Positions 35,349 through 49,287 are shown, numbered from the stretch's first letter. The stretch is DNA of 64,000 nucleotides from Cannabis sativa (GCF_029168945.1 NC_083602.1:76714600-76778599); one strand, 5' to 3'. A program made the numbers and translations. The notes: a model not told the origin generated them from the sequence alone.

Positions 35349-37244
35349 TGTTGGAAATTATTTTACCAGGATCTTAGATCTACTCACAAGTATGTTGATT
35401 AACACCCTAAATATGAACTTTCTAAAACGATGAAATAAAAACATATAAAATTTAGTAAACCTTACAATGGGTGCAGCGGAATATAATGACTCCTTCCGTT
35501 CAGATATCTAGCCCTTGATTCCTTTCTGTAGCAGAGCATTATCAATATCTGAACCTGGATCTCTTTCTCTGATTCTTTAGTGCTGAAACTCCTTCTTGTT
35601 GAATGTCTTTCTTCACGATCTTCCTCACTATGATTGAGGTATCACTGGCTGTGTGTGGGCACTACTCTAACACTAAGAATTTCGAAATCTTTAGGAAGAA
35701 GAGAGAGAGGGGAGTGGTCGGCCAAAGATAGGGAGAGAGAGAGGCTCAGTTTTTTCTGAATGAAAGTCAGAAGAAAAAGTGTAATTTTCCTGAAGCCTTC
35801 ACTATCGATTTATAGCATTCCACTAGGGTTAGGTTTGAATTATTTGGCATTTAAAATTATGAAAATATCAGAGGGAAAACCCTACAAAAGTGGTCGGCCA
35901 TGCAAGGTGGATTTGGGCCTCACTTTTTGCAATTTTGCAGTTTTATCTTTTCTGCATCTGATTTTCTCAAAAACGCCAATTTTCTAATTCAACCATTTAA
36001 ATGCTAATTCTAACTATTTAATAACTATAAATAATTATTAAATAATATTGTCATTTATCATATTTATTAATTGAACCATACAAAGTATCATAATTAACAA
36101 ATATGCCCCTAAAACTCTGTCTTTACAATTTCGCCCTTACTTAGTGAAAAATTCACAAATAGACATAGTCTAATTTGAGAATTATAATTGATTAATCAAA
36201 ACCAATTATATGAGTCTTACAAGCAATATTATCTCAACTAGTGCGGGGACCATGGGTCTATATAACCGAGCTTCCAATAAGCAGATCAAGAATTTATAAC
36301 CTAAATTCACTGACTTATTAATTCTTCGTTGAATCCACGCATAGAACTTAGAATTGCACTCTCAGTATATAGAATGCTCTATATGTTCCACCATATAGAC
36401 ACATCATTAGTTATCCATTGTTATAATCCTAATATGATCAATGATCCTCCATATGAATGATCTACACTGTAAAGGGATTAGATTACCGTTACACCCTACA
36501 ATGTATTTAATCCTTAAAACACTTAACCCCGTATAAATGATATTTCAGCTTATGTGAAATGAGATCTCCACCATTTAATTTTGTTTGGTCAAGCTCAAAG
36601 GAGATCATCCTTTGCTTACTATTCGCCAGATAGAAGCTATAGATTCCATGTTTATGTTAGCGCTCCCACTCAATTGCACTACCGTGTTCCCAAAATGTAC
36701 GTATTACCCTGACCTAAAAGTAGGCTTAACTAACAAATCAAAGAACACGAATAGCCTCTCGAGATTGAGCCTAATCATAATAGGATTAAGATCATTTGAT
36801 CTAGGATCAACTAGGCGATATTGACTTGAATAGATATTACGGTAAGCTTAATAAATCTAAGTTAAAGTTCAATATCGGTCCCTTCCGATGCATACTCCAT
36901 GCATCCAACCTGAGCTTTACTTCAACCAATGCTTTGGAAAGAACATAGCATTTCTTCAAATGCAAGTAAACTCTTGTTGTAGATTATTATATCAGTAAAA
37001 CCCTGTGTCTGATAAATCTAGGAAAATTTATTCACATAGTCATGTTTACTTTCCTATGTGTTGACAGCACAATAAACAGGATCAGGTATGTGAAAAGGGT
37101 TACAGACGAATTCATACATTATGTACATATAATCATGAAATAAATCCTGTGAACCACGCAACATTAAATGTTATTTCTGATCTATATTATTAAGTAAATC
37201 TGATTATATTGAAATGAGTTTTATTTAGGGCATAAAACCCAACA
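35349..37244 (-). repeat. Angela LTR H, 3' LTR of element 2
   Basis: A 1896 bp LTR, LTR I-like over its whole length, including the right half (ATATGCCCCTAAAACTC, TTACAAGCAATATT). Its left half is also the source of the left halves of E, F and G. It is the right anchor of the array. Confidence 0.92.
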
Positions 37245-39950
37245 AACTCCCACTTGCACTAATATAAAACAAAATGTGCATTTCAAATAATCTCAACACC
37301 TTGATATACAAATCAAGTGTAGTAGTAGTAAACTCCTCGTAATAGGATCTTAAAGGTTTAATTAAACACAACCTTTTCTCCACCATTACTCTTCCTTAAT
37401 CACAAAATCATTGATAATGTGAAATTCCTCTCTATATGTCTACTCTCTTGGGATACTGGATTCTATACTTTTGGCAACTACTTTTGGTTAATCAGGAAAT
37501 AACACTAGTAGTTTAAGGCAATTTGGAATAGTGCCAAAAATGTATAGAACTTTCCTTAGACTGAATAAGTACCTTTCCTGCAACTTTTAACATTTAGTCC
37601 CTTTCTAGTAGACCTAGAGACTTCAGATAGGTTTTTACACTTCTCCAAAATCACTATTCCACCCCCAGAGTAATCACCATCTTATCAGAAAGATTTTCTA
37701 GCACAAAGGCAAATTTCAAAATCTGATACGGTGCAGTCTAAGAGTTTTAAACACACCCTTATAGACTAACATATAGTTCCTCTTCTTAATCTAAAGATTT
37801 ACTTGATTGTCTTCCAATGTTCTTCTCCTGGATTAATCTGATACCTACTCATTACTCCCACTCAACAGCAGGTGTCTGATCTAAGGCATACAAAAGCATA
37901 TCTAAGACCTCTCACTGTTGATATAAGAAATTCTTTCATGGCTTTATCTTTTCTGGAATAGTTGAGACTTTTCCTTAGATAAATAAAATCTATGCCTAGA
38001 AGTCGAGAAGCTTCTATAGATTGCCATTAGAAAGAAAATGCTTCAGCACCTTACTAAAGTAAGTTGCTTGCATTAGAGTAAGTAATTACCAGGTATACCA
38101 CAAGCCATAGGTTTAGATAAACTCAAACCTATAATACTAGGAACAGGAAGTTTTGTTAAGTCCATTGAATAGACTTATAAATAAAAATTTCCTTTTATGT
38201 CCTTGTAATAGAAAAATTTAGTTTATTCCATGTGAATGGATTAAACCATAGTTCTATTGGCTTTTCTTCTTAGTTTCTAATCTTGACAATCTATTAATTG
38301 TTTAAACTCACAATGGATTTTAATCACTAGTGTCTCCCAAGTCATAAGAAGGTGAGTTCCTAGAAACTCTCCCACTACGACAAGGTACTGTGAATTATGT
38401 CTAAGAAAACTAAATGGTATTAACCTCTTCGGTTGTGACAAGACAACAGAGGTAGTGGGATCATCATATGTCAAATAAGATGATAGAACACTTTTGGAAT
38501 AAAGAAATAAGTATCTCCTTTATTTGCTACTTGATTTTTAGACTTAGTCATTATCTTAGAAAAGTAGTATTTGTTTGAACAAACACTTTCTTATCTATTG
38601 ACTATGGGATGGTCCACCCCTAATCACTTAGAATAGCTAACAAATCATGGTTAACAGTTCTAGCTTTTCTTAAGATTTTGATTAGGTCATCCATGAATCT
38701 AGTAATGATTTACATTAAGTATACAACCATTACATCATTCTGAAATTGTATTACCATAGAAAGATTTAGGCAACGACTAGTAACTGATCATCAATATGCA
38801 AATCGAAATTTCTGGGGAGGTAAGTTTGGATATAATTCAAAAATCAATTTAATGATCTTTGAACTGCATATATACTAACTATTTCTCCACCCCTATCAGT
38901 TCGCAAGATCTTTAACCACTTACCTTAATGGTTTTAACCATTGCTAGAAATTTATCAAAATTTTTCAAATTTCTTTGCATAAGGTATAATCTAGAGTGGT
39001 CGTTCTAAGAATACAACAAAAAACTCATATCCACCCCTGAATGTACATCCATCTGCGAATGAGATGAACTACTTTCAGTGGATATAGGCATATTAACTCT
39101 TTACAGAGATTGATCTTGTGAAATCAACTATGAACAAGATACAAATGCCATAGATTAATAAAAATGTGGCTGTGTCGTTTTGATGACTTAGGTTTAGTTA
39201 CATCAAAGACTTCTTAGAATAGTGCAAGTGGATCCTGGTCACAGAATACCAAACTCATATTCCATACAGTTTGAATCCATTAATAGAAGATGGATATTGA
39301 ACACTTGGAAAGTGTAACTGTATTGCTTCCTGGAAATAGAAATATAAGAAAATTTCTGTTTAGATTCTAAAATTAAAGTCAAAGACTTAAATTCAACCAA
39401 ATATAATGAGTAATTCTATCTTGGACCACCACTACTAATATAACTTTAAGTCTTATTTGCCCATACAAGTAGGAGATTTCTAAGATTGAGGTTTTATATA
39501 AATTGGGAATAGAATTTCGGGATTGTAATCATATGCATCATTTCATTTCTTAAGAGAAAATATAGAATGACATGAAATGATTTATAGACCATTCATCCAA
39601 TGATATGTTATTGAGCTAATTCGAAATGAATAAGCTAAGAGGAATTGAGGATAATTTTGTTGTTTAAATAAGAATCCAACGATGCTTCGATTAGCGAAAG
39701 TCAAAGTAATCTTATTTATATAATCTTCTTGTTTCATATCGTAAAAATACTAGTCTAAGGTGTCATCAATTGATAAACAGCTAGATGTCGCATATACAAT
39801 ATTTATCTTTTGAGATCTAACACTATTATGTATGTCTAATGGTGAAATCCATTAGGGATTTATCTCATTAGATAAACAAACCAAGTTAGACCAACAATGA
39901 AGATTCAAAATTAAACTACAACTTAATAACAGAAAATAACATGGTTCAAT
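37245..39950 (-). pseudogene. Decayed gag-pol of element 2
   Basis: No long frame survives, but Angela pol can be followed by nucleotide similarity on the minus strand: RNase H about 37300-37760, reverse transcriptase about 37800-38560, the S-G-R-V region about 38365, integrase core about 38880-38920 (CTCCACCCCTATCAGTTCGC) and the integrase start to about 39060. The gag/protease part up to about 39950 is barely recognisable. It is shorter than an intact gag-pol (about 4 kb), with many indels and stops. It cannot encode the enzymes that moved this copy. Confidence 0.8.
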
Positions 39951-42900
39951 ATAAATTCATACACAATTCAGAAATTATTAAACATATAGCAAGTAGGAAT
40001 GACAAGTGAAAATACTAAAACATGCAATCCTAAATAATTTCCAAGGTTTTCAACAAACTGATATCAGTGTCCCGTTTAGGCGAGAGTCAAAGCTACCATT
40101 CATTGAAAGAGTTGTCAGCTCATCTAAAATGTTAAACATTCTAGCAACCTTTTATTCGATCAAGATTGGAATTCAGCGTTGTCCCGTTTAGGCGAGAGTC
40201 AAGGCAATTCTATCTTATGAGCTTCCACCATTGTTTCATAATTTGCAAGTCAAATATGGTCGCCACCATTAGGGTGATCCATACCATATAAAACACTTAC
40301 AAACTACTTATCTTTCGAGATTAAACGGTGCAAAATTGCTAATGAACGTTCCTCCATTAGGGAGGATTACTCACTAAAACAAACGCGATGTAAAACCAAC
40401 AATGGAGATCGAATATCTTAATAATAAAGCTCATTATTTAAAGAGAGTTGTATTTTCTTTGAATCTCATTATTTTATCTATTTATTTTAAATATATATTT
40501 ATTAATTAAAATTTTCAATTTAGAATGAAAAATTCTAAATATAAATTTTAATATAATATTTATAAATTTTACTTAGATGGATATGAAAATAACATGAATT
40601 TCTTTCCATCTTAGTAATAATTTCCAATAAATATTTAGAAAAATATTCCATTTAAGTTGTTACAAAATTAATTTAAATTAATTTACAACTCAAAATTTAA
40701 TTTTTTATAAATATATATTGCATTTCGAAAAATTAAAGTATTTAAGAATACAATTTCCGAAAATGCATGAAAAAATAAATCCTGGAAAAATTATTCTAAT
40801 TTAATGTTGGCCCAAAATTAATTAATATAATTAATTTACAACAAAAAATATAATTTTCCTATTTAATTAAATATATAAGAAAAATTTCAAATATTTAAGT
40901 ATGATGATGAAAATAAACTTAAATATTAATTTTCTATTTAATTAAATACACTAGAAAAATACTTCAAGCAAAAACAGATAATATCTATCTAGATTTTCAT
41001 GGACTAATTAATTCAATTTCTAGTAATATACTTTAATTCATTTATTTTAAATTAATCAATAAATGAAAAAATCATTGATTTAAGTTGGTCCAAAATTAAA
41101 ATAAATAATTTACAACTTTAATCTATTTTTCAAATAAAATTCGAAATTCCAGCATTTAAGAAATGCAATTTCGAAATTTGATTAATAAAATAAAGAAAAA
41201 ATATATTTTGAAAATTATTTAAATTTAAGTTGAAAAAATAAATTTCAACTTAAAATAATTTTCTATTTAATTAAGTGTCATGAAAAAGAAATATTTAAGT
41301 ATCATGATGAAAATCAACTTAGATATTTAATTTTCAAATTAATTAAATGTATTAAATTCAAGAAATAAATAATTAAGTGTAGAGAAGGCTTAATTATTAA
41401 TCTCTAGTTTAATACTAGGAAAAAAATATACTTAAAATAAATTGTACCAAAATTAATTATATAAATAACTAATTTCACAATGTATAATATTTTCCTATTT
41501 AATATTAGAAATAATAAGTAGTCTAGAAAATAACTATCTAGAAAATATCTTATTTGACTAAGTATCTTTTCCACAAAATTTGAAAAAATATCTAATTTAA
41601 GTTGTATTAGAAAAAAAAAATCTAGAACTTAAATATTTTCAAATTTAAATTTAATTAAATATCAAAAATTAAGTTGTAACCACTTAATTTAAAAACATTC
41701 CATTTTAAGTTAATATTCGAAAAGATATCAACTTAAAAAATATCTAAAGAATCTTAATAACCAATACCTAAAATTCTTCAACTTAATTTTGAAATTTTAA
41801 ATCCAAAAGATATTCAGATTTAAGTTGATTAGTTAGAGATAACTAAATATCAACTTAAATAGGAATATTTAATGAAAAATTTAAATTAAGCTTCAGAAAG
41901 AATCTAGATGGTTATAATTCTATATTTAATTAAATACAAGAAAATACATATAGTTTAGCTTAGAATAAAATTCTTTAAACTATGATTTTCTTAAATTAAT
42001 TTCAAAATAAATGAAATTAATTATGTTGCTAATCAATTTTATTAGGTTAAACTAATTTAATTAACCTAGTACAGTTATTCAAATCATGCAAATGGGCCTT
42101 CACAATTGGGGTGGTTCATGTGAGGGGGTGCTGGGTTCAGTATGTCGTACCCACTACTATGGCTCCCAACTCTCACACAAGGCCCAAAAGAGAGGAATTT
42201 AACCTTAAAATGAACAACTGTTATTAATTAAATAGGCCCAAAACTAAATGGGCCTAAATAAAATCTATCAAAAAACTATGATATTTTATTTAGCAACAAC
42301 AACCTATATGCGTCTATAATAAAATTAAACACATAGGCTCACACAGGCACACAATTTGGATGGATCCTATCATGTTGCTAGGTCATACACAGATGAAAGA
42401 AGATTGTGAAAATATACCTGTTACAAATTATTTACTTGACCAAGGGAGCCATGAGTTAAAATCAGATCATTGGATCTGTCAACAAGTTAACCATGGCTAT
42501 TTGCAATCAAGCAATAATAGGTTTTAAAAACTTACAAACAAGCTAAAACACATACTCCTACAGCAAGGTTAGCTGGATAGTTGGATGTAGGATTTATTTA
42601 ATTTTAAATAAATAATTTCAAAAAAAAAAATTAATTAAAAAATTATTTATTTTCAAAAATAATAAAATAAAATTAAAAATTAAAAATTTCGAAATTAATA
42701 TAATAATATTTAAAATTAAACCTACAATTTTGAAAAATTAGGTTTCAACCAACCTAAATCTCATTTCAAAATTTGCTAACTACTTTTAAAAATTTAATGT
42801 TATTTTATAAATAAAAATTAAAAAAAGATAAATTAATATCTTTTTCAGATTTTATAATTTAATTTAAATAAATAAAATAACAAAATTTAAAAGTTAGCAA

Positions 42901-43649
42901 AATATCTTACATCTATTTAAAATTACATGATTATAGTTATCTTATTTTAAATTTAAATAAGGTCAAATTATTTTAAAAAAAAATTAATTTAAAAAAATTT
43001 AATATCTGACCTTAAATTTAAAAATAAGATAAGATATAATCAAATTTAAAAATAAGATAGATAATTAAGCAAAAAAGATAGATATTTACTATTTTTAAAT
43101 TCAAATTACACTAATATCATGAATTAAATTTAAAAAAATATTAAATAAATTAATTATGATAATTAAAATTGAATTAGGAATAATAAATGTATAAATACAG
43201 AACTACACAAAAAATAGGAAGTTAAATCCATGTAAAAGCATGAAAAATCGAAGAAAACCGAACAATTTGCGAGCTGTACGGACGGGATGTTGTGCATACC
43301 CGTCCGCTCGCGCAAGTGGGTGTGCTGGGCGTGAAATCTCGGCGCTGGTGGGATTTGGCAGGATTTCCGCGCGCGCACGTGGTGCAGCGACACAACTCGA
43401 TTTTTTCGAAACTTCAAAAAATCATAACTAATTCAAATTAAATCGAAATTGAGTTCTGTAAAAAAGTAACTTGCTTAATTTTTTCCATACTATCCAATAA
43501 AAATAATTACAGAAACAGATATTCTATTATTTTTCACAAAAATTCACAAACATCAATCAATCATCAAATAACACTCAATACAACATGATACCATCCAAAA
43601 CATCAAACAATCGTTTTAAAGTCCAAATTTCATGCAGGGAAATCAATTA
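39951..43649 (-). other. Long untranslated leader of element 2
   Basis: The AT-rich leader is homologous to those of elements A and 3. It includes the duplicated motif (40069-40090 and 40180-40202), a conserved non-coding block near 42060-42560 shared with A (about 1735-2230) and with element 3 (about 53230-53840), and the GC-rich island at about 43255-43400. Small frames within it are not supported as genes. Confidence 0.85.
43276..43309 (-). promoter_or_regulatory. GC-rich leader hairpin (element 2)
   Basis: CGGACGGG at 43279-43286 pairs with CCCGTCCG at 43299-43306, and ATG/CAT pairs continue inward around a short loop with one bulged base. It is the counterpart of 992-1025 in element A and 54512-54539 in element 3. 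Confidence 0.6.
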
Positions 43650-43666
43650 CCATGGCTCTGAGGCCA
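43650..43666 (-). other. Primer-binding site of element 2
   Basis: The complement reads TGGCCTCAGAGCCATGG, identical to element A, and starts two bases inside the LTR I boundary. It carries the same CC-for-TA deviation from the initiator-Met tRNA complement. Confidence 0.9.
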
Positions 43667-43668
43667 GT

Positions 43669-45556
43669 TGTTGGAAATTATTTTACCAGGATCTTAGATC
43701 TACTCACAAGTATGTTGATTAACACCCTAAATATAAACTTTCTAAAACGATGAAATAAACACATATAAAGTTTAGTAAACCTTACATTGGGTGCAGCGGA
43801 ATATAATGACTCCTTCCGTTCAGATATCTAGCCCTTGATTCCTTTCTGTACCAGAGCATTATCAATATCTGAACCTGGATCTCTTTCTCTGATTCTTTAG
43901 TGCTGAAACTCCTTCTTGTTGAATGTCTTTCTTCACGATCTTCCTCACTATGATTGAGGTATCACTTACTGTGTGTGGGCACTACTCTAACACTAAGAAT
44001 TTCGAAATCTTTAGGAAGAAGATAGAGAGGGAGTGGTCGGCCAAAGATAGGGAGAGAGAGAGGCTCAGTTTTTCTGAATGAAAATTCAGAAGAAAAAGTG
44101 TAATTTTCCCGAAGCCTTCACTATCTATTTATAGCATTCCACTACGGTTAGGTTTGAATTATTTGGCATTTAAAATAATGAAAATATCAGGCGGAAAACC
44201 CTACAAAAGTGGTCGGCCATGCAAGGTGGATTTGGGCCTCACTTTTTGCAATTTTGCAGTTTTATCTTTTCTGCATCTAATTTTCTCAAAAAACGCCAAT
44301 TTTCTAATTCAACCATTTAAATGTCAATTCTAACTATTTAATAACTATAAATAATTATTAAATAATATTGTCATTTATCATATTTATTAATTGAACCATA
44401 CAAAGTATCATAATTAACAAATATGCCCCTAAAACTCTTTCTTTACAATTTCGCCCTTACTTAGTGATAAATTCACAAATAGACATAGTCTAATTTGAGA
44501 ATTATAATTGATTGATCAAAACCAATTATATGAGTCTTACAAGCAATATTATCTCAACTAGTGCGGGGACCATGGGTCTATATAACCGAGCTTCCAATAA
44601 GCAGATCAAGAATTTATAACCTAAATTCACTGACTTATTAATTCTTCGTTGAATCCACGCATAGAACTTAGAATTGGTTTCTCAGTATATAGAATGCCCT
44701 ATATGTTCCACCATATAGACACATCATTAGTTATCCATTGTTATAATCCTAATATGGTCAATGATCCTCCATATGAATGACCTACACTGTAAAGGGAGTA
44801 GATTCCCGTTACACCCTACAATGTATTTAATCCTTAAAACACTTAAACCCGTATAAATGATATTTCAGCTTATGTGAAATGAGATCTCCACCATTTATTT
44901 TTGTTTGGTGAAGCTCGAAGGAGATCATCCTTTACTTACTATTCGCCACATAGAAGCTATAGATTCCATGTTTATGTTAGCGCTCCCACTCAATTGGAGT
45001 ACCGTGTTCCCAAAATGTACGCATCACCCTGACCTAAAAGTAGGCTTAACTAAAAAATCAAAGAACACGAATAGCCACTCAAGATTGAGCCTAATCATAA
45101 CAGGATTAAGATCATTTGATCTAGGATCAACTAGGCGATATTGACTTGAATAGATTTTACGGTAAGTTTAATAAATCTAAGTCAAAGTTCAATATCGGTC
45201 CCTTCCGATGCATACTCCATGCATCCAACCTGAGCTTTAAATGCTCTGGAAAGAACATAGCATTTCTCCAAATGCAAGTAAACTCTTGTTGTAGATTATC
45301 ATATCAGTAAAACCCTGTGTCTGATAAATCTAGGAAAGTTTATTCACATAGTCATGTTTACTTTCCAATGTATTGACAGCACAATAAATAGGATTAGGTA
45401 TGTGAAAAGGGTTTCAGACGAATTCATACATTATGTACATATAATCATGAAATAAATCATGTGAACCATGCAACATTAAATGTTATTTCTGATCTATATT
45501 AATAAGTAAGTCTGATTATATTGAAATTAGTTTTATTTAGGGCATAAAACCCAACA
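43669..45556 (-). repeat. Angela LTR I, 5' LTR of element 2
   Basis: A 1888 bp LTR, plus-strand start TGTTGGAAATTATTTTACC, end CATAAAACCCAACA. The TATA box CTATAAATAG lies on the minus strand at 44125-44134. It is followed by AGGTT (45557-45561), the right target duplication. Confidence 0.94.
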
Positions 45557-47413
45557 AGGTTGCCTCACCAAAATCCTTCATTTGGAATTGAGTTCTAGCC
45601 ATTCCTTGATGTTAGTCATTTTCTTGACATTGTTGCCAATGATCAAAATGTCGTCAACATAAAGGACCAGGAATACTACTACTTGGTCTTCCTTGAGTTG
45701 CTAAACACAAGGTTCATCTTCATTCTGAAGAAAGCCGTAAGTTTTGATGATTTCATCAAACCTTTTGTTCCATGAGCGAGAAGCTTGCTTAAGTCCATAA
45801 ATAGACCTATTTAACTTGCAAACTTTCTTTTCTTGCCCTGGGAGAACATAGCCTTCTGGTTGCTCCATATAGATGGTTTTTTCAAGAACTCCATTAAGGA
45901 AGGCTGTCTTGACATCCATTTGCCAGATTTCATAGTTGAAAGCGGCTACGATGGAGAGAAGAATTCGTATGGATTTGAGCATGGCGACTGGACTAAAAGT
46001 TTCCTCATAGACCACACCTTCTCTTTGGGTATAACCCTTGGCGACCAGTCTAGCTTTAAAAGTTTCGACTTCGCCTCCAGCGCCTCTTTTCTTCTTGTAG
46101 ACCCACTTACATTCGATTGGACGATAGTCATCGGGTGCGTCTACATATTCCCAGACTTTGTTCTTTTTCATGGAATCCATTTCTGAATCCATACCGACTG
46201 ACAATCGTTTCCGTTCTGGACTTGCCATTGCCTGTTTATAGGTTAATGGTTCATCTTCAATACCATCACCAACGACCATATTGATTTCACCTTCCAAGCC
46301 ATAACGAGACGGTTTTGTAGAAACCCTCCCACTACGATGAGGAGCGGTGATCTTCTGAACAGGAACTTTAGTAGTAGTTCTCTCAATTGTTTCGACTGAG
46401 GGACTGGGATTATCCTCTTCTTGAGTGGAAGAGGACGGAACATTGGAAGGAGTTATATTTGTAAGCATTTCCTCTAATACAACTTTACTTTTTGGTTTGT
46501 TGTCTTTAATATAGTTTTCTTCAAGGAAAGTAGCATTTGTAGAAACAAACACTTTATTATCCTTGTAACTATAAAACAGTCCACCCCTAGTCTCTTTAGA
46601 ATTTTTGACAAACATCCAAACTTCAGTTCGCGATTCCAGTTTACCTTCTTTCTTTCTCAAGACATGAGCAGGGCACCCCCAAATTCTATAATGGCGTAAA
46701 CTAGGTGTACGACCATTCCATAGTTCGACGGGTGTCTTAGGGACTGCTTTAGATGGAACAACATTTAAAATGTCATTTGCCATTTGTATAACATATCCCC
46801 AGAAGGACGTAGACAGAGTTGAATAACTCAGCATAGACCTAACCATTTCCAAAAGAGTGCGATTTCTTCTTTCTGCAACTCCATTTTGCTGTGGAGTGCT
46901 TGGGGCAGTATATTGGGATTCAATTTCAAGTTCAGTTAAATGATCTTTGAAATGCATATCCATATATTCTCCATCCCTATCAATTCGCAAGATCTTTAAT
47001 GTTTTACCTAATTGGTTTTGAGCCAAAGCATTAAATTCTTGAAACTTTTCAAACGTTTCAGATTTCTCTTGCATTAGGTAAAGGAAACTGTATCTAGAGA
47101 AATCGTCAATGAAAGTGACGAAATACTCATAACCACCTCGGGCTTTTACATTCAGGGATTCGCAAACATCTGAATGCACTAACCCTAGGGGTTGTTTGGC
47201 ACACTCTCCCTTTGTAGAGAAAGAACGTTTGGTCATTTTTCCTTCATAGCAATACTCGCATACTGGTAATTCACCTAAGACGACATTTTTCAATGGACCG
47301 TCCTTGGTTAGCCTATTGAGTCTATCAAAGCCTATGTGACCTAAACGTAAATGCCATAGATAATTTTGTTCATCATTATCAATCTCTTTTCTTTTAAGGC
47401 TTCTAGGTCTAGC
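45557..47413 (-). pseudogene. Element 3 pol remnant: integrase and reverse transcriptase
   Basis: The best-preserved Angela pol piece in the window. Reading from 47413: integrase zinc region (HLRLGH...C..C), integrase core (HSDVC, RIDRDGEY, PQQNGVAERRNRT), the linker that is deleted in element A, then reverse transcriptase (YKKKRGAGG, MDVKTAFLNG, SIYGLKQASRSWN) and YVDD at 45650-45661. The main frame runs to a TAG at 45701-45703 where a Tyr codon stands in element A, and a frameshift follows near 45580-45605. It is cut at the left by element 2 and at the right by solo LTR K. The same gene continues at 49293 (upstream part) and 35348 (downstream part). Confidence 0.94.
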
Positions 47414-49287
47414 TGTTGGATATATTTTACCAGGATCTAGATTTACTACCATGTATGTTTCATTAACATCCTAATATGAATTCTAAAACAATGAAATAAA
47501 CACATATAAAGTTTAGGAAACCTTACATTGGGTGCAGCGGAATATAATGACTCCTTCCGTTCAGATCTCTAGCCCTTGATTCCTTTCTGTAGCAGAGCAT
47601 CACCAAGATCTGAATCTGGATCTCTTTCTCTCCTTCCTTTATGTTGATTCTCCTTCTTGTTGATTGGATTCTACACAATCTTCCACACTATGATTGAGAT
47701 ACCACTTGATGTGTGTGGGCACTACTCTATCACTAGGGTATTTCGAAATTGAAGAGAAGAAAAGAGAAGAAGAGGGTGGCAGCTATGGCTCAGGTTTTTC
47801 TCTGAAAAAGAATAAGATGCAAGTTCATAGTTTCTTGAAGCCATCACTTTCTATTTATAGAATGCCATCTAGGTTTAGGTTAGAATTGTATGGCATTAAA
47901 ATAATGAAAATATAAATGGTAAACCCTATACAAAGTGGCCGGCCATATTAGTGGATAATGGGCCTCACTTTGTAATTTTGCCATTTTGTCATTTTTCAAT
48001 CCTATTTTCTCAAAAATGCCAATTTTCTAATTTAACCATTTAAATGTCAATTCTAATTATTTAATAACTAAAAATTAATTATTAAATAATATTGCCATTT
48101 AATATATTTATTAATTTAGACATATAAAGTCTCTTAATTAATAAATAAACTTAGAATCTCTTTTCCATATAATTTCGCCCTTGCTTAGTGAAAATTCATA
48201 AACTAGACGTAGTCTAACTTTAGAATTATAATTGATTAATTAAAATCAATTAACTGAGTCATACAAGCAGTATGGTCTCAACTAGTATGGGGACCACGGG
48301 CCTATATAACCGAGCTTCCAATAAGTCGAACCGAATTTCCCAAGTAAATTTCCTAACTTATTAATTCCTTATTGAATCCACACTTAGAACTTGGAATTGC
48401 ACTCTCAGTCATATAGAATACTCTATATGTTCCACGATATAGATACGCTATTAATTATCTATCGTTATAATCCTAATTTGATCAATGAACCTCTAATAGA
48501 TGATCTACATTGAATAGGCACTAAATTACCGTTACACCTTCAATGTATTTTATCCTTAAAACACTTAGCTCCGTATAAATGATATTTCAGCGAAGTGAAA
48601 TGAGATCTCAACCATTTATCTCTGTTTAGCGAAGCTCGAAGGATATCATCGTTTCACTTCTAAATTCCTATAGAAGTTATAGACTCCATATTTATGTTAG
48701 CGCTCCCACTCAATTATACTATCATGTTCCCAAAATGTACGTATTACCCTGACCCAAAAATAGGCTTAACTAACAAATCAAAGAACATGTATAATACTCT
48801 TGAGATCGAACCTAACCATATCATGATTAAGATCATTTGATCTAGGATTAACAAGTGATATTGAATTGAATAGATATTACTGTAAATTTTAATATATCTA
48901 ATCAAAGTTCAATATCGGTCCCTTCCGATGTATACTCCATACATCCGATACTGGTAAACTTTGCCAATGCCCTAGAAATGACATAACACTTATCCAAGGT
49001 GTAAGAATACCTATCGCCGATTATCATGTCAGTCTAAATCCAGTGAACTGACAAATCAGGGAATAAACTTTCGAGCATATAATTAATATTATATTCCACT
49101 GTGCTGACAACACTATAATCATTAACAAATTCATATGTTCTGGACTTAAATAGAATTCATACATTATATATATAATCATGAAATAAATCATGTGAACCAT
49201 GTAACATAAAATGTTATTTCTGATCTTTATTAATAAGTAAATCTGATTATATTGAAATGGGTTTTATTTAGGGCACAAAACCCAACA
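47414..49287 (-). repeat. Solo Angela LTR K (TSD CTAGC)
   Basis: A single 1874 bp LTR is flanked by CTAGC at 47409-47413 and 49288-49292, with no internal sequence. It splits element 3 pol between protease and integrase. A solo LTR with matching duplications is the classic result of recombination between the two LTRs of one inserted element. It belongs to the same subfamily as N (both have a T-rich ATATTTTACC start and CATTAACATCCTAATATG). Confidence 0.94.

Larger units (their letters stand above)
24448..37244 (-). repeat. Tandem array: 4 units of 2734 bp (pol end + LTR)
   Basis: Five minus-strand LTRs (D 24448-26317, E 27147-29051, F 29881-31785, G 32615-34519, H 35349-37244) are separated by four near-identical 829-base pol segments. 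The period is exactly 2734 bases between equivalent points of successive units. Units differ by a few scattered substitutions. Each spacer joins directly to the next LTR after AGGTT, the left target duplication of element 2, so all spacers descend from the single segment between element 2 and the 3' LTR of element 3. Confidence 0.96.
35349..45556 (-). mobile_element. Complete Angela element 2, nested in element 3 pol
   Basis: A 10.2 kb minus-strand element: 5' LTR I (43669-45556), primer-binding site (43650-43666), long leader, decayed gag-pol (about 39950-37260), polypurine tract (37245-37255) and 3' LTR H (35349-37244). It is flanked by AGGTT on both sides. LTRs H and I differ by only about 2-3% over their first 750 bases by eye, whereas its pol is far more damaged than that of the older host element 3. 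Confidence 0.93.

Noticed and set aside
24448..37244. Reading the array as four separate truncated retrotransposon insertions
   Set aside because: The spacers have no primer-binding site, no individual target duplications and an identical truncation point set by element 2, so duplication of one segment explains them better.
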